A stretch of 64,000 nucleotides of DNA, from NCBI GenBank assembly GCA_002313515.1, contig DCBQ01000004.1, forward strand, positions 62,001-126,000, given 5' to 3'. Made by a program: the position numbers and the translations under genes. The notes below the pieces were generated by a model. The model was not told the DNA's origin. It ran no database searches and saw nothing but the letters and a program-made list of their open reading frames with translations. How positions within the stretch are numbered: position 1 is the first letter of the stretch; the number at the start of each line of letters is the position of its first letter. Source of the DNA: Candidatus Saccharibacteria bacterium UBA1103. Its GTDB lineage: Bacteria; Patescibacteriota; Saccharimonadia; Saccharimonadales; Saccharimonadaceae. Below, in pieces: positions 21,677 through 29,786 of the stretch.

Positions 21677-22159
21677 ATGTTGATGGATAAAAAAGCTAAG
21701 AAAGAGGATAAAAAGTCGGAAGATCTAGATGCTAAAGTAACTGAGCTTACTAACGACCTGCAACGTACACGGGCGGATTTTGAAAATTACCGAAAGCACG
21801 TTGAACATGATCTGGCTATGGCGCGCGAATTGGGCCAAAGTAGCACAGTGAAAAAACTGCTACCGACCTTAGATATCATCGATGCCGCTTTGGCTAATGT
21901 GCCTGCCGAACTAGCAGACAATGAGTGGACAAAGGGTATTGTGGCGATGCAGAAAAAATTGACGAAGTCGCTATCAGATATGGGGCTGTCTAAAATGAAT
22001 GCTAAGCCAGGGGATGCATTTGACCATAATCTGCACGATGCCATCCAGATGGATGACGCTGAGGGTGACACGGAGGTGTTATCGGCGATTCTACGTCCAG
22101 GCTATCTGTATCATGGCGAGGTTTTGCGTCCAGCTATGGTTAGTGTGACTAGAAAATAA
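21677..22159 (+). CDS. grpE: Nucleotide exchange factor GrpE
   Basis: DnaK co-chaperone. The 160-aa protein has a charged N-terminus, a long coiled coil (DLQRTRADFENYRKHVEHDL) and the C-terminal beta domain with FDHNLHDAIQ and a late GYLYHGEVLRPAMVSV, all family hallmarks. AGGAGGGG at 21667-21674 sits 4 nt (measured from AGGAGG) before the ATG at 21677 and 10 nt before an in-frame ATG at 21683; either could be used, the second giving MDKKAKKEDKK. It follows hrcA by 8 bp and shares its CIRCE control. Confidence 0.94.
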   Translation: MLMDKKAKKEDKKSEDLDAKVTELTNDLQRTRADFENYRKHVEHDLAMARELGQSSTVKKLLPTLDIIDAALANVPAELADNEWTKGIVAMQKKLTKSLSDMGLSKMNAKPGDAFDHNLHDAIQMDDAEGDTEVLSAILRPGYLYHGEVLRPAMVSVTRK

Positions 22160-22185
22160 TCGGACCTTTATAGAATCAATACCTA

Positions 22186-22212
22186 AAATCCACCCTAGAC
22201 CAGGGTGGATTT
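22186..22212. terminator. Bidirectional terminator between grpE and the DUF4234 gene
   Basis: An 11-bp perfect stem AAATCCACCCT/AGGGTGGATTT has a 5-nt loop and A/T-rich ends on both sides, in the gap between convergent genes. Confidence 0.8.
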
Positions 22213-22229
22213 GTTGATTGTACAATCAA

Positions 22230-22676
22230 CTATCGCCGAAACAGATCGGCGTCAGTAGCGTTTTGGCTTGGCTCGGTGATTGTTGTGGCAACGGGAGTAG
22301 TCGAAGCAGATGGCTGTGACTGAGCTGGCTGTGCAGCCGGATTGTAAGTGTTAGCCGATGAGCCGATCTTATTGTAGCCGTCCTGTAGGATTGCGTAGCC
22401 AATTGCCCCAAGACAAATTATTAAGATGAATGCAACTGGTGCTGAATATTTGCCACTAGTTACTACATCGGTGGCTTCACTAAATTTCCACTCGTACCAC
22501 AGGCTGCCAATAATTGGAATAACCCAAATCCACGCAGTTGGAATATGTACCTGGTTTTGTGAACGGTTTAGCTCGCCTTTTACTTTAACTATCCAGTACC
22601 ATCCGTAAATACCAAACGTTATGACGGATAGTAGAAGTACTGCAATTGGGCTACGCTGCTTTATCTGACTTTGCAT
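22230..22676 (-). CDS. DUF4234-like small membrane protein
   Basis: A 148-aa protein starting at the complement of 22674-22676 (MQSQIKQRSPIAVLLLSVIT), preceded by GAAAGGA at good spacing. A longer start at 22778 would run into the dnaK operator and lacks a ribosome site. The N-terminal RSPIAVLLLSVITFGIYGWY with a following WIVKVKGELN is the DUF4234 signature. Three membrane segments are followed by a Pro/Ser/Thr-rich cytoplasmic or exposed tail of about 50 residues. Function unknown. It is convergent with grpE and divergent from dnaK. Confidence 0.75.
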   Translation of the reverse strand: MQSQIKQRSPIAVLLLSVITFGIYGWYWIVKVKGELNRSQNQVHIPTAWIWVIPIIGSLWYEWKFSEATDVVTSGKYSAPVAFILIICLGAIGYAILQDGYNKIGSSANTYNPAAQPAQSQPSASTTPVATTITEPSQNATDADLFRR

Positions 22677-22762
22677 TTTATTCCTTTCTATCTTTATGAT
22701 AAATTTAGTATAGCATAGGGCAAACTGAAACACTATATAACCTGTAGCTGATATAACAACAA

Positions 22763-22800
22763 TTAGCACTCTTGACATGCGAGTGCTAACGGTCTAAACT
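22763..22800 (+). promoter_or_regulatory. CIRCE operator with embedded dnaK promoter
   Basis: A perfect CIRCE at 22763-22789. The loop starts with TTGACA (22772-22777), 17 nt from TAAACT (22795-22800). Unlike the other CIRCE genes, dnaK has a leader of about 70 nt with a GAAAGGGG ribosome site at 22863-22870. Confidence 0.92.
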
Positions 22801-22876
22801 AGAGATAGTTGGCAAACGGTATGACCGAGCGCCAGAATGAAGTTTGATTTGAAAGATTAATAGAAAGGGGTTATTA

Positions 22877-24763
22877 ATGGGTACAATTATTGGTATTGAC
22901 CTTGGTACAACTAACAGTGCTGTAGCGTATCTGCTAGCGGGTAAGCCAGAAATTATCGCCAACAAGGAGGGCGACCGTACAACTCCGTCGGTGGTAGCCA
23001 TTAACAAGAAGGGTGAGCGCCTAGTGGGCAAAGTTGCACAGCGTCAGCGTGTTACTAATGCCGAAAACACCATCTACGCGATTAAGCGTCTGATGGGTCG
23101 CCGCTATGACGATAAAGAGGTGCAGCGCGATATCGACATCATGCCGTATAAGATTGTCAACAACAAGGGCAATGCGGCGGTCGAGATTAATGGCAAGGTC
23201 TATAGCCCTGAGGAAATCAGCGCCATGGTTCTGTCCAAGATCAAGGCGGATGCTGAGCATTACCTAGGTAAGCCAGTGACCGAGGCGGTGATCACAGTTC
23301 CAGCCTACTTTGACGACAGTCAGCGTCAGGCTACTAAGGATGCCGGTAAGATTGCTGGTCTAGAGGTCAAGCGTATCGTGAACGAACCGACGGCTGCGGC
23401 TCTGGCCTACGGCCTAGATAAAAATAATGACGAGAAGATCGTGGTATTCGACCTAGGTGGTGGTACCTTTGATGTCTCGATTCTAGAGCTAGGCGACGGC
23501 GTGTTTGAGGTGAAGTCAACCAACGGTGATACCCACCTAGGTGGCGAGGACTTTGATAACCGCATCGTTGATCACTTCCTATCCGAATTCAAGGGTGAAA
23601 CTGGTATTGATCTACGTAGCGACAAAGCTGCTATGCAGCGCTTGAAGGACGAGGCCGAGAAGGCGAAGAAGGAGCTATCGACTACCACTGAGTACGAGGT
23701 TAACCTGCCGTTCATTACGGCTGATGCTAGTGGTCCAAAGCACTTTGAGACTACGTTAACTCGTGCCAAGGTCGAAGAGCTATGTTCTGACCTGATTGAC
23801 CGCCTAGCTATTCCATGTGAGAAAGCTATGAAGGATGCTGGTGTGACCCCATCTGATCTTGGGCATGTTGTGCTAGTCGGTGGTATGACTCGTATGCCTG
23901 CTGTCATTGAAAAGGCTAAGGAAATCTTTGGCAAGGAACCGATGGCGGGCGTGAACCCGGATGAGGTCGTGGCCGATGGTGCGGCGATTCAGGGCGGTGT
24001 GCTAGCTGGCGATGTTAAGGATGTGCTACTGCTAGATGTGACTCCACTGAGCCTAGGCATTGAAACTATGGGTGGTGTGTCGACCAAACTGATTGAGCGT
24101 AATACTACTATTCCAACCAGCAAGTCGCAGGTGTTCTCGACTGCGTCAGATAACCAGCCACAGGTTGAAATTAATGTGTTGCAGGGTGAGCGCGAGTTTG
24201 CCCGCGACAACAAGTCGCTTGGACGCTTTATCCTGGACGGCATTGCACCGGCCCCGCGTGGCGTGCCGCAGATCGAGGTTACCTTCAATATTGATGCTAA
24301 CGGTATTCTAAATGTAACCGCTAAGGACAAGGGTACCGGTAAGGAACAGTCAATCACTATTCAGAATAGTGGCAACCTATCTAAGGAAGATATTGCGAAG
24401 GCACAGGCTGAGGCCGAAGCGCATGCCGAAGAGGACAAAGAGGCTCGCGAAGCTACTGATGCGCGCAATATGCTAGAAAATACTATCTATCAGGCCAAGA
24501 AGATGCCAACTGAGTTCAAGGATAAGATTTCTGATGAGGACAAGAAGGCAATTGATGAGGCGGTCAAGGACGCCGAGAAGCATCTAAAGGACGAGAAGAA
24601 GGATGATCTAGAGGCTGCCCAGAAGGAGCTATCGGAGAAGATCCAGGCCATTGGTGCCAAGATGTACCAGGCGGCTGCAAAGGAGGCTGAGGCTAAGTCC
24701 GACAAGAAGGACGGCAAGGATGACGATGGCGCCGTTGAGGGTGAAGTCGTTGACAAGAAATAA
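22877..24763 (+). CDS. dnaK: Chaperone protein DnaK (Hsp70)
   Basis: A 628-aa Hsp70. The N-terminal GTIIGIDLGTTNSAVAYLLA phosphate loop, VVFDLGGGTFDVSILELGDG and VVLVGGMTRMPAVIEKAKEI define the ATPase domain (1-375). DVTPLSLGIETMGG opens the substrate-binding domain. A charged C-terminus ends EGEVVDKK, close to the usual EEVDKK tail. The start is set by the GAAAGGGG ribosome site 6 nt upstream. It is transcribed alone between CIRCE and a strong terminator, separately from grpE and dnaJ. Confidence 0.97.
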   Translation: MGTIIGIDLGTTNSAVAYLLAGKPEIIANKEGDRTTPSVVAINKKGERLVGKVAQRQRVTNAENTIYAIKRLMGRRYDDKEVQRDIDIMPYKIVNNKGNAAVEINGKVYSPEEISAMVLSKIKADAEHYLGKPVTEAVITVPAYFDDSQRQATKDAGKIAGLEVKRIVNEPTAAALAYGLDKNNDEKIVVFDLGGGTFDVSILELGDGVFEVKSTNGDTHLGGEDFDNRIVDHFLSEFKGETGIDLRSDKAAMQRLKDEAEKAKKELSTTTEYEVNLPFITADASGPKHFETTLTRAKVEELCSDLIDRLAIPCEKAMKDAGVTPSDLGHVVLVGGMTRMPAVIEKAKEIFGKEPMAGVNPDEVVADGAAIQGGVLAGDVKDVLLLDVTPLSLGIETMGGVSTKLIERNTTIPTSKSQVFSTASDNQPQVEINVLQGEREFARDNKSLGRFILDGIAPAPRGVPQIEVTFNIDANGILNVTAKDKGTGKEQSITIQNSGNLSKEDIAKAQAEAEAHAEEDKEAREATDARNMLENTIYQAKKMPTEFKDKISDEDKKAIDEAVKDAEKHLKDEKKDDLEAAQKELSEKIQAIGAKMYQAAAKEAEAKSDKKDGKDDDGAVEGEVVDKK

Positions 24764-24782
24764 CAGCTAGGCTAATGCAGAT

Positions 24783-24809
24783 AAAACACCCCCAAGTGGG
24801 GGTGTTTTT
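24783..24809 (+). terminator. Intrinsic terminator of dnaK
   Basis: An 11-bp stem AAAACACCCCC/GGGGGTGTTTT has an AAGT loop and a T-run: a textbook rho-independent terminator. Confidence 0.92.
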
Positions 24810-24868
24810 AGTGTATAGGAGTATCTGTGCTACAATGTATCTGTAAATGTAAATAAAAAGGAGAATAA

Positions 24869-25504
24869 ATGTCGGGAAAATTAGTATTAATTAGACATGG
24901 CGAAAGCGAATGGAACCTGTTGGGCAAATGGACTGGTTGGACGGACGTGTCGCTAACCGAGAAGGGTGCTAGTGATGCGCGCAAGATGGGCGAGCTGATT
25001 CGTGATATCCATTTTGACGAAATATATACCAGTAAACTGAAGCGCTCGATCGAAACCATGCAGAACGTATTGAAAACCCAAGGTCAGGAGGGTCACGAGT
25101 CTACACCAGTGGAGCAATTGAATGAACGTGACTACGGCGACTATACTGGTTTGAACAAATGGGATGTCAAGGCAAAGGTGGGCGAGGAGAAGTTTAACGC
25201 TATCCGTCGTAATTTTGATGAGCCGATTCCAGGGGGCGAGACATTGCATGACGTCTATGATCGCGTGGTGCCGTGGTATAAAGAAAATATCGTGCCAAAG
25301 CTGTTAAGGGGTGAGAACATTCTGCTTGTAGCCCACGGTAACTCGATTCGTGCACTAGTTAAGTATATCCAGAGCATTTCTGATGAAGATATTGCGCATT
25401 TTGAAATGGTCTTTGGCACCGTTCTAATCTACGAGGTCGACCAAGATGGCAAGCAGCTAACACGCAAGGAGTTGCACGCTGACATCACTAAGACGCATGC
25501 CTAG
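24869..25504 (+). CDS. gpmA: 2,3-bisphosphoglycerate-dependent phosphoglycerate mutase
   Basis: A 211-aa glycolytic enzyme interconverting 3- and 2-phosphoglycerate. LIRHGESEWNLLGKWTGWTD (about 7-26) carries the phospho-accepting His. ERDYGDYTGLNK (about 88-99) and the second catalytic His in LVAHGNSIRALVKYI (about 152-166) fit the cofactor-dependent type. It is shorter than E. coli GpmA (250 aa), mostly at the C-terminus, as in many compact genomes. AAAGGAG lies 7 nt before the ATG. A TACAAT at 24831 could be its -10 box. It is monocistronic. Confidence 0.93.
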   Translation: MSGKLVLIRHGESEWNLLGKWTGWTDVSLTEKGASDARKMGELIRDIHFDEIYTSKLKRSIETMQNVLKTQGQEGHESTPVEQLNERDYGDYTGLNKWDVKAKVGEEKFNAIRRNFDEPIPGGETLHDVYDRVVPWYKENIVPKLLRGENILLVAHGNSIRALVKYIQSISDEDIAHFEMVFGTVLIYEVDQDGKQLTRKELHADITKTHA

Positions 25505-25540
25505 GTTAATATTGCCGCAGGTTTAGCTTGTACTGCTATA

Positions 25541-25569
25541 TTGACTTCAATCTATATCTGATGTAAAAT
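25541..25569 (+). promoter_or_regulatory. Strong promoter of the orphan 56-aa gene
   Basis: TTGACT (25541-25546), a 17-nt spacer and TAAAAT (25564-25569). The leader of about 57 nt can form a small hairpin, CTAGCAC/GTGTTAG, with one G-U pair just before the ribosome site. Confidence 0.75.
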
Positions 25570-25632
25570 AACTAACTGGCTCTAGCACAATTCCGTGTTA
25601 GGGTGGTACATTGATCGAAGGGACAAAATCCT

Positions 25633-25803
25633 ATGAAGATTATTAGCGGGATCACTAATCACATTAAGCGTTGCGACATCATAAGCCACAGTAGGCTTTA
25701 TGCTTTAAACGAATATAGCTACACGCAGAGTGGGCAAGCAGTAAAGCTTGAATACCAAATGAAGAGCACTATGGGCTTTGGTACATGGTATGTACACCCT
25801 TAA
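25633..25803 (+). CDS. Orphan small protein, 56 aa
   Basis: ATG at 25633 has an upstream GAAGGGA (9 nt spacing) and stops at TAA 25803. The protein starts MKIISGITNHIKRCDIISHS and ends MGFGTWYVHP. It is basic, with alternating polar and hydrophobic residues (LYALNEYSYTQSGQAVKLEY) that suggest a small beta-rich fold. It has no signal peptide or membrane helix. The consensus-like promoter and the strong terminator at 25823 bracket only this frame, so it is a dedicated transcription unit between gpmA and the convergent RCC1 gene. No family recognised. Confidence 0.65.
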   Translation: MKIISGITNHIKRCDIISHSRLYALNEYSYTQSGQAVKLEYQMKSTMGFGTWYVHP

Positions 25804-25822
25804 TTGAGGATTAATCCTGCTC

Positions 25823-25847
25823 GGGCGCCTATATGGCGCCCATTTTT
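25823..25847 (+). terminator. Intrinsic terminator of the orphan small gene
   Basis: A perfect GGGCGCC/GGCGCCC stem with a TATAT loop is followed by ATTTTTATT. Confidence 0.9.
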
Positions 25848-25863
25848 ATTCCAATGAAATAAT

Positions 25864-25898
25864 AATTTAACACCCCTATAATAGGGGGGTGCTAAATT
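25864..25898 (-). terminator. Terminator of the IPT/RCC1 gene
   Basis: An imperfect stem pairs AATTTA and CACCCCTAT with ATAGGGGGGTG and TAAATT, leaving extra Gs bulged. An AT-rich stretch follows on the minus strand. Confidence 0.6.
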
Positions 25899-25930
25899 AA
25901 TGTAATCTATATATTTATATATCTATATAT

Positions 25931-27505
25931 CTATACTCCAGTATTTGGTGCAGCAATAGTAGTTTTACTGGCTGAAATACTGCTGCTGCCAACTGATTGT
26001 TTGTTGCTAGGATTGTTGCCTGATTGAGGTTTAGATTCTAGGCCAGGACTTTGACTTTCTGTGCCATCTATATATGTATAGCCGTTTTTTAGTGTAGTCG
26101 TTTTCTTACCGTCGTTGTCGGTGATAGTAACGTCAACTCTGCCGGCAGTGTGAGGTGGAACGGTAACTTTGATGGTGTTGTCATCAATAATTGTGAATTT
26201 GTCAGTCGTAATGTCTCCGAATGCCAAGGACTCAACCGATGGCTCAGCTGTCTTGTATGATTGGAGTGGAATAGTTACGCATGGCTTGAAGTCATCAATA
26301 CTCAGCATTGCTATGAGACGTGAGCAGATTTTGTCTGAGCTGGTACTTTGCACGAACGAAATGCCATTACTGCCATAGGTGTAAATAGCCATGTTGCCTA
26401 CGCCTGTGCTCTGCACTTTATCGCTATATGTGTATAGCTCGCCGTCGTCTTTTACGAAGTAGAGTGCGCTGTCGTCATATCCTGCTATAGCCTCTACATT
26501 ATCTGCAATGTGTTCCAGTGATGTGTTTTCAGAATCTATTCCTACTAGCTGGCCACTGTCGGTTAATGCTACAAGTCGATAGCTGCTCGATGATATTAGC
26601 TGTTTGACGTTACCGCCAAACAGCTTTGTAATATCATCATACGACGATATTGTAGTATCGTTTTCGCGTGTGATCTGTATAATGGCACCCTTATCGGTTA
26701 ATATATATTCATTTTTATCGTCGTAGGCATAATCCTGTATGTGCGATCCATCTAGATACTTACTCAGGTCAATGCTACTTTTTATCTTAACTGTCGCTTG
26801 ATCCTGCTGATAAGTGTAGTCATAGTAGAACAGGGTTGTATCTGAGAATGCTGCAAGTGAACTTGATCCAACGATATGTTTGTCGCTCATATCTTGCACG
26901 ATGGCTGGGCTGAGGTGGCCGGGCATGCCCCACATGTAGACGTGCTTATCGGTAATTGCGATACCATCGGAGTAAATCTTGTTTACTCTCTCGCCATTAA
27001 ATTTAGCGGTGATATCTTGTGGATCTTTGTAAAAACATGGAGCTTCATTCGAACTACTATCACTAGTGTTACATGCAACTCCGGTGCCCGCCTGACCGTA
27101 TTTATTATCCCCATAGCTGTAGACTTGACCATTTTCTGTAACGGCGAACACTGTGCCGTCACTCCCCGTAACTCCGCCGGCTATTTGTGCGATTTTATCC
27201 TGCTTCTCGATGCTCTTTAGAAAGCCTTCTCCTTTGACGATGATTTCGTTTCCGCCGTCAGTAGAACCGCTGACTTCAGAAAGTGATGAAATAGATAGAG
27301 CTGAAGATATAGGGGTAAGGCTCTGGCTTAGTCCTATAATGCCAGTAAGCGCAGTTATACCTGCAGCACTAATACTATATTTAACCTTGCGCCCAAGACT
27401 AGGCTTAACGGATAACTTATGGCGTATGTTTGTACGGGCGTCATTCGTGCCGCTAATTCTGTCAGCACAGCTAGCGTCTTTATTAGCGCGATTTTTATGT
27501 TCCAT
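25931..27505 (-). CDS. Surface protein: IPT/TIG domain split by an RCC1-like propeller
   Basis: A 524-aa predicted exported protein. A basic N-terminus is followed by one hydrophobic segment (YSISAAGITALTGIIGLSQS, about 43-62). Half of an IPT/TIG fold is seen at about 74-95 (VSGSTDGGNEIIVKGEGF). Degenerate RCC1 repeats follow (VYSYGDNKYGQAGTG near 128; VYMWGMPG; GELYTYSDK). The second IPT half comes at about 440-478 (TIKVTVPPHTAGRVDVTITD). A Ser/Pro-rich stalk ends in AAPNTGV at the stop. PNTG looks like a sorting-type motif, but the usual membrane helix and basic tail are missing. AGGAGTGG precedes the ATG. Likely a host-contact or adhesion protein. Confidence 0.7.
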   Translation of the reverse strand: MEHKNRANKDASCADRISGTNDARTNIRHKLSVKPSLGRKVKYSISAAGITALTGIIGLSQSLTPISSALSISSLSEVSGSTDGGNEIIVKGEGFLKSIEKQDKIAQIAGGVTGSDGTVFAVTENGQVYSYGDNKYGQAGTGVACNTSDSSSNEAPCFYKDPQDITAKFNGERVNKIYSDGIAITDKHVYMWGMPGHLSPAIVQDMSDKHIVGSSSLAAFSDTTLFYYDYTYQQDQATVKIKSSIDLSKYLDGSHIQDYAYDDKNEYILTDKGAIIQITRENDTTISSYDDITKLFGGNVKQLISSSSYRLVALTDSGQLVGIDSENTSLEHIADNVEAIAGYDDSALYFVKDDGELYTYSDKVQSTGVGNMAIYTYGSNGISFVQSTSSDKICSRLIAMLSIDDFKPCVTIPLQSYKTAEPSVESLAFGDITTDKFTIIDDNTIKVTVPPHTAGRVDVTITDNDGKKTTTLKNGYTYIDGTESQSPGLESKPQSGNNPSNKQSVGSSSISASKTTIAAPNTGV

Positions 27506-27589
27506 TTCACCACTCCTATGTATTTTTGTTAATTAAAGTAATATTACTATCTCAAGTATAAACGTAATATGTCAAGTATTGTTAGGCTA

Positions 27590-27636
27590 CTAAAGCAGTA
27601 GATTCTGGTATGAATCTACTGCTTTAGTGCTTTTTT
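27590..27636. terminator. Strong hairpin, terminator-like
   Basis: A 16-bp perfect stem CTAAAGCAGTAGATTC/GAATCTACTGCTTTAG has a 6-nt loop. TTTTTT follows on the + side (27631-27636). The ABC operon approaches from the other side, where no T-run follows the stem. It probably serves the ABC operon 3' end but is shaped for + strand termination. Confidence 0.65.
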
Positions 27637-27668
27637 ATTGCCAACTAGCCACTGATGGCTTATTGGCT

Positions 27669-29786
27669 CTACTGGGCGAACTGGCTGTTGTAGAGGTTGG
27701 CGTAGAAACCGTTCTGCTTCATTAGTTGCTCGTGGTTACCCTTCTCGATGATGTCGCCGTGATTCAGGACTAGAATCAAGTCGGCGTTGCGAATGGTCGA
27801 CAAGCGGTGGGCGATGACGAAGGAGGTGCGGCCCTTCATTAGCTCGTCCATTGCCTTTTGAATCAGCTCCTCGGTGCGCGTATCAACGTTGGATGTCGCC
27901 TCGTCCAAGATTAGAATCGGCGCATCAGCTAGCATGGCGCGTGCAATGGTCAGTAGCTGTTTTTCGCCAGCTGAAACATTGTCGGCATTTTCGTCTAGCA
28001 TAGTATCGTAGCCTTCGGGTAGAGCACGGACGACGTGGTCGGCGCGAGCTGCCTTAACGGCGGTGCGAATTTCCTCGTCAGTGGCATCGAGTTTGCCATA
28101 GCGCAGGTTCTCACGTACCGTGCCGCTGAATAGCCAGGTGTCTTGCAGTACCATACCGAAGTTGCGGCGTACATCATGGCGGTTAATTGATTTAGTATCA
28201 ACTCCGTCAATTTTGATTGAGCCACTATCTGGGTCATAGAAGCGCATTAGTAGGTTAATCATCGTAGTCTTGCCGGCACCGGTTGGACCGACAATAGCGA
28301 TCTTCTGTCCTGGTTTCGCACTGGCGCTAAAGTCGTGGATGATGGTCTGGTCCTTGTCGTAGCCAAACTTGATGTGGTCAAATTCAACGGCACCGGTGAC
28401 GCGGTCAAGCTGCACGCCTTTACCCTCCCAGGTTTTAACTTCGTCGGGCTGATCAATGAATTCAAACACACGCTCGGCGGCCGCTACGGTGGACTGAATC
28501 ACGTTGAAGATATTGGCGATCTGCATGATTGGCTGGTTGAACTGCTGAATGTACTGGATAAAGGCCTGCACGTCACCGACACGGATGCGACCGTTAATGA
28601 CCAGATAGCCACCCAGCATGGTAACGGCGACATAGCCAAGGTTGCCGATAAAGTTCATGATCGGGAAGATCAGTCCGCTAATGAATTGCGATTTCCAGGC
28701 AGACTTGTATAGCTTCTCGTTGTAGTCGTCAAACTTGGCAATAGCTTTGTGTTCGCCACCAAAAATCTTGACGATGTTGTGGCCGGCGTAGGTTTCCTCT
28801 ATATGACCATTTAGGCGCCCCAAAGTATCCTGCTGTTGTTTAAAGTACTTCTGGCTGCGACTGACTACCTGACTGACCAGGATGGCGCTAAGCGGCACGG
28901 TAACCAGGATGATGCCAGTCATGGTTACGTTGATGGATAGCATCATTACGATAATGCCTATGATGGTGGCCGTGCTATAGACTAGCTGCGTGATAACCTG
29001 TGATAGGCTCTGCGATACCATGTCGACATCATTGGTGATGCGAGATAGTACGTCGCCGAACGGATGCGTGTCGAAATAGCGCAAGGTCATGCGGTTGATT
29101 TTTTGGCTTAGTTCACGGCGGAAGCGGTAAGTAACCTTCTGGGTAACGCCGGTGACAATCCAAGACTGAATGTAGCCAAAGAGTGAGCTCAGGATATATA
29201 ACCCCATTAGTAGTAGTGCAATCTGGCCAATGGCACTAAAGTCCATGGATGGCTTCTTGGTTAGGTCGAGCTTCATTAGGCGCTCTTTCTGGTTGGCGGG
29301 CAGGGACTTGGTCTGTTCGTTCATCTGCTTAGCCTGAGCGGTCTGCTTTTTACTGGCTTCTTCTAGCTTCGCAATAGCAGCTTTTTGCTGTTCGGGTGGT
29401 AGCTTGGCGATAGTAGCCTTCTGAGCTTCGGCTTGTTTGGTGCTAGCCTGCTTCATCTGTTCAACTAGCTGTTCGACGGTGGTGCCGTCCTTTAACTGAT
29501 AACCCTTGGGTAGCTGCTTATGAATCTGGTCATAGACCTTCATGGCCATGTAATCATCAGTAATTTTGTTGGTGATATTACCGAGTAGCTTCGGACTGAT
29601 GATTGCAAAGATAGTACTACCAATGGCAAATAGCACGACTATGAGGACTTGCCATTTGTAGTCCGCCATGTACTTGATTAACTTCTTCAGTGTACCCTTA
29701 AAGTCCTTAGCCTTCTCGACGACACGGCCAGTAGCGGGTCCGTGGCTGCGGGCTGGACTGGGTTTTGGTGCTTCACTATTTGCCAT
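27669..29786 (-). CDS. ABC exporter half-transporter with long insert (second gene of a pair)
   Basis: A 705-aa fused permease-ATPase. The membrane domain (about 40-350) contains an extra extracytoplasmic Gln/Lys/Ala-rich stretch of about 100 residues after TM1 (about 85-185), so the protein is longer than usual. Walker A is GPTGAGKTT, the signature NVSAGEKQLL is slightly degenerate, and Walker B is ILILDEATSNVDTRTE, followed by AHRLSTIRNAD. This side carries the intact catalytic Glu. It overlaps the upstream 585-aa gene by 11 nt with GGAGG before its ATG, so the two form a heterodimeric exporter like LmrCD or EfrAB. Substrate unknown: lipid, drug or peptide. Confidence 0.88.
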   Translation of the reverse strand: MANSEAPKPSPARSHGPATGRVVEKAKDFKGTLKKLIKYMADYKWQVLIVVLFAIGSTIFAIISPKLLGNITNKITDDYMAMKVYDQIHKQLPKGYQLKDGTTVEQLVEQMKQASTKQAEAQKATIAKLPPEQQKAAIAKLEEASKKQTAQAKQMNEQTKSLPANQKERLMKLDLTKKPSMDFSAIGQIALLLMGLYILSSLFGYIQSWIVTGVTQKVTYRFRRELSQKINRMTLRYFDTHPFGDVLSRITNDVDMVSQSLSQVITQLVYSTATIIGIIVMMLSINVTMTGIILVTVPLSAILVSQVVSRSQKYFKQQQDTLGRLNGHIEETYAGHNIVKIFGGEHKAIAKFDDYNEKLYKSAWKSQFISGLIFPIMNFIGNLGYVAVTMLGGYLVINGRIRVGDVQAFIQYIQQFNQPIMQIANIFNVIQSTVAAAERVFEFIDQPDEVKTWEGKGVQLDRVTGAVEFDHIKFGYDKDQTIIHDFSASAKPGQKIAIVGPTGAGKTTMINLLMRFYDPDSGSIKIDGVDTKSINRHDVRRNFGMVLQDTWLFSGTVRENLRYGKLDATDEEIRTAVKAARADHVVRALPEGYDTMLDENADNVSAGEKQLLTIARAMLADAPILILDEATSNVDTRTEELIQKAMDELMKGRTSFVIAHRLSTIRNADLILVLNHGDIIEKGNHEQLMKQNGFYANLYNSQFAQ

